From Prunus persica (taxonomy: Eukaryota > Streptophyta > Magnoliopsida > Rosales > Rosaceae), in the NCBI RefSeq assembly GCF_000346465.2, contig NC_034011.1, positions 10,801,898 to 10,865,897 on the forward strand: a stretch of DNA of 64,000 bases, read 5' to 3'. Positions 33,438 through 43,599 of this stretch are shown in pieces (positions within the stretch are counted from its first letter, which is position 1; the number at the start of each line of letters is the position of its first letter). The translations under genes and the position numbers were made by a program. The notes under the pieces are model-generated. The model was given only the letters and a program-made list of their open reading frames with translations. It was not told the origin of the DNA and did no database searches.

Positions 33438-33523
33438 TTACCCCTCCCTTTGAAGCTAAGTTTACAAGTACTGGAAACTTATTTAGAACAAAAACAGAGT
33501 TGCTACAGCAATTGCAACATGAT

Positions 33524-35719
33524 TCATCTGGAATTGAAAGCAACTTCAACCTGGGCAATGAATTCCGGAAATCTGGCCTGGAGATCATGGTAGTCCTCCC
33601 ACGTGGCATCCTCTGGTGTGTGACCCTTCCAATGCACTAGGACATCCACCCCCGCAGCATTACCACGTTTGACTAACTTCCTCTCCAAAATAGCCAATGG
33701 CTCATCTTGCACAATACCATCTTCAGTAATTCGAGGTAATGTTAACGAAGGAGTCACGTGAGTTCCCAAATGCTTTTTCAAACAAGACACATGAAATACG
33801 GGGTGGATCTTACAACCAGTAGGCAATTGGAGTTTGTAGGCCACTGGTCCCAACTTCTCCAGTATCTCATATGGTCCATAAAATTTGGGCAAAAGCTTGT
33901 GGTAAGAATGAGCAGCCAAGGACTGTAACCGATAAGGTACCAAACGCAAATACACCATATCCCCAACCAGGAATTCCCTTTCGGAGCGATGTTTATCAGC
34001 TTGAGTCTTCATTCGATTCTGTGCCATGAGGAGATTAGATTTCAGCATGGTCAACATTCTGTCTCTGGCAGCCAAGCTTCTGTCAACATTGGCGAATCTT
34101 GTAGTGCCTGGCTCATATGGTGTAACCATGGGTGGGGGCTGACCATAAACAACTTCAAATGGGGTTAACTTGGTTGATGTATGATAGGCTGTATTATAGC
34201 TAAATTCTGCCCAAGATAACCAAAGCAACCATTTTTTGGGCTGAGCAGCAGCAAAGCACCTCAAATAGGTCTCCAAACACCGATTAACCACTTCAGTTTG
34301 GCCATCAGTCTGTGGATGATAACCAGAGCTCATCCGTAAAGCGACATCATGCAATTTGAAGAATTCTTTCCAGAAGTCACTAACAAATACTGGATCCCTG
34401 TCGCAAACAATAGAGCTAGGCATACCATGTAACTTAAACACATGGTCCATAAAGAGCTGAGCAATGGTAGCAGCTGAATAAGGATGGGATAAAGCAATGA
34501 AATGGGCATACTTGCTCAGACGATCAACTACTACAAAAAGGACAGATTTCCCTTGGCAAGGGGGTAATCCAACAATAAAATCCATGGAGATATCAGTCCA
34601 CACCTTATCCGGTATAGGCAAGGGTTGCAACAATCCAGCAGGAGTCACAGTTTCATACTTATGTTGTTGATAGGTGTGACATTCAGCTACCATTTTCTGC
34701 ACATCATGTTTCATACCTGGCCAATAAAAACTTCGGGAAAGTCTTTGATAAGTCTTCAAGAACCCAGCATGACCAGCCGTTGGAACTGAGTGATGAGCAG
34801 CAAAAACGTTGGTCTTCCAAATCGAATCAGGACTGAGGACTATTCTGGAGTTATATTTAAGGAAACCATTGTCAATGTGGAACTTGAGTAAATGATTTGT
34901 TGTAGAAAGAGATGGTGCATGAGGTGATTGTGTAGGAACAGCAATAGCTAGAACTTCTTGTTTTTTACTAAGAATCCAAGGATCACCCTCATTGTACCGT
35001 CGTAAATCATCCATCCAACTGTGATAAGGATACGTAATTGCCAAATTCTCAATAATCTGCCCAGAAACATCAGCTCCCATGGGCAAGCGGTCCATGGCAA
35101 AGACTTGAACTTGGTCAGTAGAAGAACTGTGACCGAGAGGAAATCTAGACAAAGCATCAGCTGCTTTATTATCACTCCCTTGCCTATAGTGTATCTCATA
35201 ATCATAGCCCAAAAGCTTGGTGACCCATTTTTGCTGAAAAGGAGTGTGAGCCTTATGATTGAGAAAATATTTAAGACTATGGTGATCCGTCTTAATGATA
35301 AAGTGTCGTCCTTGTAAGTAATGATGCCACTTCTTGATAGCATGAACAATTGCCATCATTTCCCTCTCGTAAGTGGAAAGGGCTTGGTTTCGAGGACCAA
35401 GAGTCTTGCTGGTAAAAGCAATAGGCCTGCCTTCCTGTTGTAACACAGCTCCTATACCAGATCCAGAAGCATCACTCTCAATGATAAAAGGTTTTGTAAA
35501 ATCTGGCAAGGCGAGAACCCTAGGAGATAACATGAGTTCCTTGAGTTTGTGAAAGGCAGCAGTAGCCTCTGGAGTCCACAAAAATCCATCCTTCTTAGTT
35601 AACTGAGTCAAAGGGAAACTTTCCCTACCATAGTGAGGAATAAATTTCCGATAATAGCCTGTTAGACCCAAAAATCCTCTCAAACTTTTAACAGAAGTAG
35701 GTACAGGCCAGTCAGCCAC
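33524..35719 (-). pseudogene. pol: Reina element Pol, C-terminal part (RNase H, integrase, chromodomain)
   Basis: This is the second half of a polyprotein, in a different frame from the first half. It begins in the RT connection region ('LRGFLGLTGYYRKFI'), then RNase H ('FIIESDASGSGIGAVL', 'IKTDHHSLKYFL'), the integrase zinc finger ('HSVPTAGHAGFLKTYQRL' and a degenerate C-x2-C, where a tyrosine occupies one cysteine position in 'ECHTYQQHK'), the catalytic core ('DFIVGLPPC', 'VCDRDPVF', 'QTDGQTEVVN') and a chromodomain ('VLVHWKGHTPEDATWEDY'). The integrase finger substitution and the frameshift suggest that this copy is non-autonomous. Confidence 0.88.
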
Positions 35720-35724
35720 TGCGT

Positions 35725-38115
35725 TTAATTTGGAAGGATCAGCTGAAACTCCTTGCCTAGAGACGATGTGGCCAAATATTCAATAGTAGAAACTCCAAAG
35801 GCACACTTGGACATCTTGACAAAAAGTTGATGATGCTTTAAAATTTCCAAAACAGTATGTAAATGCCCCAAATGATCGGACCATGAAGTACTGTAAACAA
35901 GAATATCATCAAAAAATACCAAGACAAACTTCCGTAAACAATTCCTGAAAATCTCATTCATCAAACCTTGAAATGTGGCAGGAGCATTTGTTAAACCGAA
36001 GGGCATAACAAGGAATTCATAATGTCCCTCGTGAGTCCGAAAAGCTGTTTTTTCAATATCTTCTGGATGAACTCTGATCTGATGATAGCCACTTCTCAAG
36101 TCCAATTTGGAAAAATACTTTGCCCCATGCAATTCATCCAACAGATCATCAATAAGTGGAATTGGATATTTATCCTTTATAGTTAACTCGTTTAACTGTC
36201 TGTAATCCATGCACATTCTCCATGTGCTATCCTTCTTCTTGACCAACAAAACAGGAGAAGAAAAAGGACTATGACTGTTCCTTATAAATCCAGAGTCCAG
36301 CAGCTCCGTGACACACTTTTCAATTTCAGACTTTTGAAGTGGTCCATAAGCATATGGTCTAATGCTTGGTGGTTTACAACCAGAAATTAGTGGGATCCGA
36401 TGATCATGTTCTCGCACAGGAGGTAGTGTAGTTGGGGTGCCAAAGACAGCATAAAAAGAATCTAATAAGGCTTGCAATTCATGCTGTTGTGGTGAGGATA
36501 AATCATCTGCGGGTTTGGCCATATTTTCACATTCTACAGCACAGAGAATCACACCATAACATCCTGCATGCAACAACTTGTCCATCTGTTGACAAGAAAT
36601 AGGTTGTGGAGGCTGAGGCTTAGAACTGGACAAACAGATTTGCTCATTCCCATGCCAAAATTTCATAGTTAATCTCTCAAAGTCCCACAAGATTGGACCA
36701 AGAGTTCGCAACCACTGAACCCCTAACACAATGTCACAGCCTCCCAATGGCAAAGCAAACATATTAGAGGTATATACATACGTCCTGATGGCTAAAGGAA
36801 CTGCAGCACAACAACCCTTACTCTGAACTTGTCCACCATCAGCTATCATGACATCACAAATATGAGACTGATCTAACTTCCAACCCAACTTCTTAACCAT
36901 GCCAATATTGATGAAATTATGAGAACTTCCAGAGTCTAACAATACCACAACAGGACAGTTTTTAATTACAGCAGTAAGTTTCATAGTCTTAATAGCAAGG
37001 GGAGCCAGAGTACCATACAAAGCACAAGCTGTGATACAACAAGCATTCACCTCAGCCACTTGTTCAATCTGTTGTAATTCATGAACTATTTCCTCTTCCT
37101 CAGAACTATTATAACCCATATCCAACAACAAGATTTGTTTCCTTGCACATTTATGACCCCTCACAAATTTTTCATCACAATAAAAACAAAGATTATTCTG
37201 CCGTTTATATTGGATTTCTTCCGGGGTTAATTTCTTGACAGGCATATCCTTCCTAGGAACAACTTCATTTTTAGCAGGAACTAAATCATTTTGAATGGGT
37301 AAAAGAGGCAATCTTGACTTAGAAATTCCAGCAAAATGTGCATACCTCAACTTCTGAAGTTTAGCATCCACTTCATGAGCAAAATTCATGGCCTCATGAA
37401 CTGTAGCAGGACGCAGCAGCTTGACATCATGCTTGAGTTCTTCCTTTAATCCCCCAATGAAACAGCTCAATCGAAAAGTAGGATTAAGATCACGGATTCG
37501 AGTTGCCAATCGTCGAAACTCAGCGATATAATCCTTTAAGGAACCTGTTTGACGAAGCTTAAAGAGCGACTCTGCAAAATCCTCAAACCCATGAGAGCCA
37601 AATTCTCTGCAAAATGCCCTGGTAAAATCTCCCCATTTGGACAAAGAAGAAGCACATTCCTCCCATTGATACCATTGCAAAGCCTCACTATCCAGATGGA
37701 AAGAAACCATTTTTACTTGTTTCTCAGAAGGCACCGAAAAGTAGTCAAAATACTGCTCTTCCTTGTAAATCCACTCAAGTGGATCATCCCCATCGCTGAA
37801 TCTGGGAAATTCGATCCTAACAAAAGGCATACGATTCTCAGAAGAAAAACCCCTTTCCCTTTCTTGGTGATCCCTCTCTCTGCGCCGCCGAGAGCCGTCA
37901 CCGTCGTCGTCATCAGATGGAGGCGGGAATGGCTGATCAAATCCCTCACGACGAGAATCAAATGAATCGAGGCGTTTGTCGATAGAAGCAAACTTATCCT
38001 TAAGAAGACGCTGAATTGATTCCAAAATGCCCTGGTTCTTGGAAGTAGAGGCTTCCAGCGCAGCAACACGAGCGTCCATTGTTAATGCACGAGTACGAAC
38101 ACGAGCACAGGTCAT
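35725..38115 (-). pseudogene. gag-pol: Reina element Gag-protease-RT, N-terminal part, frameshifted at its end
   Basis: An open frame of 796 codons. It begins with a coiled coil ('[20 protein letters not shown]'), then the gag capsid domain about 100-260, a degenerate zinc knuckle ('[14 protein letters not shown]'), an aspartic protease with '[11 protein letters not shown]', and RT through 'FFDDILVYS'. The frame leaves the family alignment at about 35770-35775 and ends soon after at 35725. The rest of Pol continues in the next frame, so a one-base loss in a GG/CC-rich spot near 35772 is the simplest explanation. Everything upstream of this point looks intact. Confidence 0.88.
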
Positions 38116-38158
38116 ATACTAAAGGAACAGCTTAGAGGATCAATGGTTCTGATACCAA

Positions 38159-38394
38159 TGATAGGACTCTATCTTTCAACCTTAGGTAATAACCATGAAC
38201 AGAGAGAACCCAAAGAATGTTTCTGTATATTTCTCAAAAGCTGGTTTGGACAATAGCTCCCCAAATTGGTAATAAAGCCACCGTCAAGGATACAACAGTA
38301 ATTGTAACAGATTCCCCAACTAACACTTGACACGTGGCTAACAAACTATCCAAAACTGTTTTACAGTTTTGGCTCCAACTCCTAATTCCTATCA
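38159..38394 (-). repeat. 5' LTR of the Reina-type element
   Basis: 236 bp; one mismatch against the 3' LTR, implying a recent insertion. Confidence 0.93.
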
Positions 38395-38399
38395 CTTAT

Positions 38400-39318
38400 T
38401 AGTTACAACATTTGGGTAAGAATTTGAATTTTTGAATATCCTACCAACTCAATTATGCCCCAGTTTATATGCATTAATGGGAATTAATTAGGATTAAAAA
38501 TTTGTTATCAGCAACAACAACAAATGATGTTGATGATGAATTGGTTGATATAAATAATGAATGAGAGATCATCATTGCTGCATTTTCAATCTGGGTTCAT
38601 TCCAACATTATGCTTTTGGTCTTTCTCTTTTCTCTTTCTTATCTTTTATAAGAGGCTGAAATGCTGGGAATATATACTCATTACTCAATCAAAAAAGTTG
38701 AGCTTGCAAATTGACATTCAAAAATATTATATGTAAAGCGACGGCTATGCTTGTTTTGGGGTCGAAAGGGTAGGGTAGGTTAGGCATTGGGATCTCAAAA
38801 CAAAGAAAGCATCATTTTACTATAGAATATTTGGATTTAGGTCCTTCCATACTCATGATATTAAGTGTTAGTACTCTTTCAACCTTGTTGATCACAACAG
38901 AGTGGAAAAAGAAGTGCATATCACAAACGAAGGCCTAAACATGTCATATTATGTCATGTGTATGGTAAAGCCATATATGTATACACACATATATAAAGAG
39001 AGAATGTGTAGCCTAACAGGGGAAACATGATATCTAATAATAAGGAAAAGCAGATGCATCAAAAGATAGCCAATAGTCATTCGACACCGAAAGTGGTGAT
39101 GAGAGCCCAATTCCTGTTAAACAAAATTCCTCTTTCTAGTATTTGTACCATCTCAACCGATCATCTCTCTAACAGAGGCGAAGTCTTTTTATTTTATCTC
39201 ACTTTTCTTAAAATCCTCAAAGTGAAAACTCACCAGCTATATAGCGTTCCACTTCAAGGCCTCACTTCTCATCCTCTCTTCCACAATCTTAATAATTTCT
39301 CCTTATACACCTTCAACA
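38400..39318. promoter_or_regulatory. Upstream region of the galacturonan-binding gene
   Basis: AT-rich, no gene. A TATATAAA lies at about 38990-38997, 320 bp before the ATG; with a leader of roughly 290 bp it could be the core promoter. An open frame at 39027-39467 overlaps the gene in another frame and is a shadow. Confidence 0.4.
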
Positions 39319-40336
39319 ATGAAGCTTCCCCACCATCCTTCAACAACAATTTTCTCCTTCATCTTCATCCTCCTCTTAGCCTCCTCAATATCATCCCAAA
39401 CCTGCCAAAGATCCTGTGGCAAACTCCCCCTCAAATTCCCATTTGGCAGTGGCCTTGGTTGCGGTGACCCTCGCTTCCACCAGTACGTGTCATGCAGCCA
39501 AGACAACCTCATGTTCACAATGCACACAGGCTCCTACCCTGTCACCAACATAGACTACACCAACAAAGTCATGTACATCTCAGACCCCTCCATGTCAACA
39601 TGTTCCTGCACCCAACCAAGCAAAGGCTTTGGCCTGGATTGGGACGCGCCCTTCTCTTTCCAAGATGACAACATCTTCGCCTTACTTGACTGCACAACTT
39701 CTTCCTCCCCAATATTCCAATCAAACACCTTATACACTGATAAAAACAACAACTCCAAAGTGTCCCTATGTGACAATGAAGGCACCTCAATTTGCAGCTT
39801 CTTATATTCTTGCAGGGCCATAAGCACAATCAACCTCCCAATCTCCACATGTTGCGTTTACACGCCAGTTGATCTCGGGCCGGCTTTTGACATGGACTTG
39901 CAGAAACTGCAATGCAGTTCTTATTCTGGGTTTTACAGCTTCAACGAGCGCCAGTCTGACCCTAACAGTTGGAAGTATGGGATTGCGCTCAAATATAAAT
40001 TCAGTGTGAATAATGAGTATCCGAATTCATGTGCTAATTGTGAAAGGAGCACTGGGATTTGTGGCTACTATTCTGGTGGGGCTTACAGTTCTTTTTTATG
40101 TAATTGTCCAAATGGGATAAACACCACCAATGATTGTTACTTTGGAGCCAATTATAATTATGGTTCGAGGCTCTCATCCTGGCAGATTGGTACGTATCAA
40201 GCATGTATATTTATGTATCTTCTTTCTTTTTGGGATTTTATATAAGTCTATGTTTCTGAAATCCAGTTGTTTTTGTGTGCTACCAGGTACTTGGCTATTC
40301 TATTGCTTGGCTTGCCTATTGATTTCAGTCTGTTAG
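39319..40336 (+). CDS. Wall-associated receptor kinase-like galacturonan-binding protein (no kinase)
   Basis: Two exons, 39319-40189 and 40287-40336, joined across a GT-AG intron (phase 1); 306 residues. An N-terminal signal peptide (hydrophobic core 'FSFIFILLLASSIS') is followed by a GUB_WAK_bind domain with the cysteine pattern 'TCQRSCGKLPLKFPFG', then a cysteine-rich WAK-associated C-terminal domain with 'STCSC', 'STCCVY', 'SCANCERSTGICGY' and 'FLCNCPNG'. The tiny second exon encodes about 15 hydrophobic residues ending in a stop, probably a membrane anchor or GPI-type signal tail. There is no kinase, so it would bind pectin at the wall without its own cytoplasmic signalling domain. Arabidopsis At3g17350 and At1g11915 have a similar layout (from memory). 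Without splicing, the frame would add an unrelated tail. Confidence 0.88.
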
Positions 40337-41824
40337 ATTTTGAAATTTCATAGGTTGGATTTGAAGTCCATATGAAATGCAAGAGTTGAGGTTTGACCTT
40401 CGTTTTAATAATATAAGTATGTTTGAGAATTTTCCGCAATGTTTGTAGGGCAAGTGTGTGGAAGTAAATGAAGTATTTTCCTCTCATGAGAATCAAGCAG
40501 AAGATTTGTATTTAGCACAACTTTTAAGCCCACCACAGGGATTGACGTATTATAAAAACAAAAAGAAGAAGAAGAAGATTAGGGAATTGGGTTCCTTCTT
40601 TCTTGCACTATTGAGTACAGTCTATAACCACTGAGAAAGAATCGGCTTTTGTTGTAGTAAAGGTTGTTTCTTTATAATCGCTTTATTGGCAAGCTCATAA
40701 TCTCTCCACTATTCCATCTCCATATTGTTAGTTTAGATTCTAAAGAAGCAGAACAGTGGCTGAAGTAACTTGCAATACACTAAACAAAATTCCAGAGTCC
40801 TCGTTTCAATTAGGGATTTTTGTAGACACGTCACCTGAACCGATATATCAGTTTCAATTTATCACATTAAAGAAAAATTTAAGAGAAATGTCACCTTCAT
40901 TTTTCAAAATCCATGATTTATCATACAACTTTAACACAATTCAATTTTTCATTCATTTTTAAAGGTATTTTATACATGGTCAGAGAGAAGAGAGAGGGCG
41001 GAGGGGGGGTTGTTCTTGTGCGATGTGTTTTCGGGGTGGATGGGGAAGAAAGGGAGAGAGGTGTCTCTTTTTTCTCTTGAAAATAAAAAGACTAAAAAAC
41101 CCTTAAAAATGAATGGGCCACAAAATTTCGTATTCAAATGTAGATGGCATAGTAGCACACTTGCAGAGCAATGCCAATGTATCAATATAAATTCGGTTAG
41201 TTTACCGCCTCTGATTGCAAAACCCACAAAATCCATTAAACTCAATAGTTAATGATGGTGCACTCACTCAAACCCACACTCCACACCCGGTCGTCACTAA
41301 GGCCATTCCCAATGAGGGTCTTAAATGGGGCTATACCTTCTTAGGGCTAAAAAATATATGCTTAGGGTCCAAAAAGAATAACAGGGCTAGCTGCCAATTT
41401 TCCTTACCAGGACGAACAAAAAATAGGCTCAAAACTTAGCAGAATTCGTTACCTTCGAACATAACAAAATAATAGTCAATGAGTTCTGAATATAATTCTC
41501 AAATTGTTGAAAATTTAACAACAATAATGTGAAATACTTAAGTTTAAGATCCATTGTGTATATATTTTATATATAATATCAAAATGAATTAGAGGTCAAA
41601 TATGTGAGCTATATTTTAAAAATTAGAGGTCCATATCTGAACATTTTCTAGGGTACATAGATTGCAGATCATTTTTGGGGGCACGGAGGGAGCATGGCAT
41701 GGCCATTCAGTAGAATCAATACTCTATAAATTGTGACCAGTCTACCATTTCGGTACACCTGCTCATCATATCATTTCCTTCATCAAATTCAAACCCCAGC
41801 TGCTTCTAGTACACTAGCTATATC
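40337..41824 (+). other. Spacer and promoter of protease gene A; start of the 3-kb duplicated block
   Basis: From about 40645 the sequence matches 56259 onward. A has about 310 bp (roughly 40812-41127) that B lacks, and B has a MITE that A lacks. A TATA box TATAAA lies at 41725-41730, about 95 bp before the ATG. No other gene is seen. Confidence 0.7.
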
Positions 41825-42972
41825 ATGGAGCCATGGAAATGTATTGGTTTTGGCTTGATCCTCATGTTGGGGGCTTGGTCTTGTGAAGCCACCTCTCGCA
41901 GTCTCCAAGATGCATCTATGTACGGGAGATACGAGCAATGGATGACTCGTTATGGTCGCGTATATAACGACGTTAACGAGAAGGAGAATCGTTTCAAGAT
42001 ATTCAAAGAAAATGTGGCGTTTATAGAATCATCCAATAACGATGTGAACAAACCCTACAAGTTGGGTGTTAATCAATTTGCAGACCTTACGAATGAAGAG
42101 TTCAAAGCCTCAAGAAATGGATTCAAGGGGCATGAATGTTCCACAAAGACGACTTCTTTCAAATACGAAAATATTAAGGCGCCAGTGCCAGCTACAATGG
42201 ACTGGAGAAAGAAAGGAGCTGTAACCCCCATCAAGGACCAAGGCCAATGTGGTAATTAAGCGTCTAGGTTCATTATTATTAATCATTTATAGTAACACTA
42301 TATACTCTTCTTTTGGAGTTTAGTAATATTTTTATGTTATTCTAACTACTATTAATTGCAAATTGCAATGAAAAACTAGGATGTTGTTGGGCTTTTTCGG
42401 CAGTGGCAGCGACCGAAGGCATTACTCAGCTTACAACTGGTAAACTGATCTCTTTGTCTGAGCAAGAGCTAGTTGACTGTGACACCAGCGGTGAAGACCA
42501 AGGTTGTGAGGGTGGCTTGATGGATGATGCCTTTCAGTTCATCCAACAAAACCATGGGCTTAGTGCGGAAGCTAATTACCCCTACAATGGTGTTGATGGT
42601 TCATGCAATACCAAGAAGGCAGCAAGCATTGCAGCCAAGATAACTGGCTATGAAGATGTGCCTGCAAACAGCGAAAAAGCCCTTCTAACCGCTGTTGCTC
42701 ATCAACCAGTTTCTGTTGCCATTGATGCTGGAGGTTCCGATTTCCAGTTCTATTCAAGTGGTGTCTTTACAGGATCCTGTGGAACGAGCCTTGACCATGG
42801 GGTTACCGCTGTTGGTTATGGCGTTAGCGATGACGGGACTAAGTATTGGTTGGTTAAAAACTCATGGGGGACAGAATGGGGTGAAGAGGGGTACATAAGG
42901 ATGCAAAGAGATGTTGAAGCAAAAGAAGGTCTATGTGGCATTGCTATGGAAGCCTCTTACCCCACTGCTTAG
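41825..42972 (+). CDS. Papain-family cysteine protease, SAG39-like (gene A)
   Basis: Two exons, 41825-42251 and 42380-42972, with a 128-bp GT-AG intron; 339 residues. Signal peptide ends near 'SCEATSRSL'. The I29 inhibitor prodomain follows, with an ERFNIN-type helix ('[17 protein letters not shown]') and '[13 protein letters not shown]'. The mature peptidase C1A starts near '[16 protein letters not shown]'. Oxyanion glutamine (in 'KDQGQCG'), catalytic cysteine (in 'GCCWAFS', formed across the splice site), histidine (in '[11 protein letters not shown]') and asparagine (in '[13 protein letters not shown]') are all present. No granulin extension. Likely a secreted or vacuolar protease of the senescence-associated SAG12/SAG39 type. 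It differs from gene B only at a few positions in exon 1. Confidence 0.93.
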
Positions 42973-43576
42973 CTTAAAATTAAACCAATGCCTACTATAT
43001 GATTTGTAAGTACTATGATATGCACTTGTATGTGTAAAATACTTTATAAGATATGTACTGTGGCTGGAAGAAAACTTTCAAAAAAATCAACAAGTATTCC
43101 ACTATCAAGTTAATTTTAAAACACTTATGAACACTGCTGCACTCACTTAACATTGGATTGCTAAAATGGATGGAGTTGAACCCTAACCTAATCCTAACCC
43201 ATTCCCTCGTCTACGCTTACTGAACTTAATTTTTGGTGCAATAAAAAACTTATTGCTTATTTAACAGTTCCCTCCAAGTATTAGAGATGAGAAATAGCCA
43301 ATTGAACAACGTAAATACTTTTTTGTGTTTTTTAGCGTCTGAGGCCTTCACAACAAGAAAAATAAAATAAAAAATTTGAGCATTCTTCTTGAAGACAAAA
43401 GGAATTTGCCAAAAAGAGACAGAAGAATTCCAAAAAACAATGAAGAAACCATTAGAGCACTTTGGACTTGTACTATATATATTGTCCTTCAAATCATTGT
43501 GTACTATTCTTCTGGCAGTCCAGCTCATATCAGAACTTAATTTTTCTGGGCGACTAAATAAGTTAGCAGATAGTAA
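42973..43576. other. 3' flank of protease gene A
   Basis: Shared with copy B apart from a stretch around 43080-43260 ('caagtattccactatcaag...') that is missing from B but recurs downstream of gene C at 62260-62380. No gene. Confidence 0.65.
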
Positions 43577-43599
43577 TTTTTTTTCTTAGGAGGCCGAAG

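Larger units (their letters stand above)
33202..38394 (-). mobile_element. Reina-type chromovirus (Ty3) retrotransposon, full length, one frameshift
   Basis: LTRs of 236 bp at 33202-33437 and 38159-38394 differ at one position by eye (T/C within 'ccaaaa[tc]tgttttac'). Ends are TG...CA, and the 5-bp target duplication CTTAT (33197-33201 and 38395-38399) is perfect. The primer-binding site next to the 5' LTR (minus strand TTGGTATCAGAACC, 38158 downward) matches initiator tRNA-Met, and a polypurine tract (AAAGGGAGGGG) precedes the 3' LTR. The short LTRs, 5.2-kb size, and a chromodomain at the integrase end point to the Reina clade. Confidence 0.93.
40645..43576 (+). repeat. Segmental duplication, copy A
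   Basis: Homologous to 56259-59205, covering the promoter, both exons and the 3' flank of the protease gene. The right end stops where the LINE poly-T run begins ('gcagatagtaatttt' in both copies, then divergent). Confidence 0.88.

Noticed and set aside
34948..35349. Open frame of 133 codons on the minus strand
   Set aside because: Shadow frame within the Reina integrase/RNase H region.
39027..39467. 146-codon plus-strand frame
   Set aside because: Overlaps the galacturonan-binding gene in another frame; no family features.
41010..41252. 80-codon plus-strand frame in the spacer upstream of protease A
   Set aside because: Within the A-specific insert, absent from copy B, no recognisable domain.
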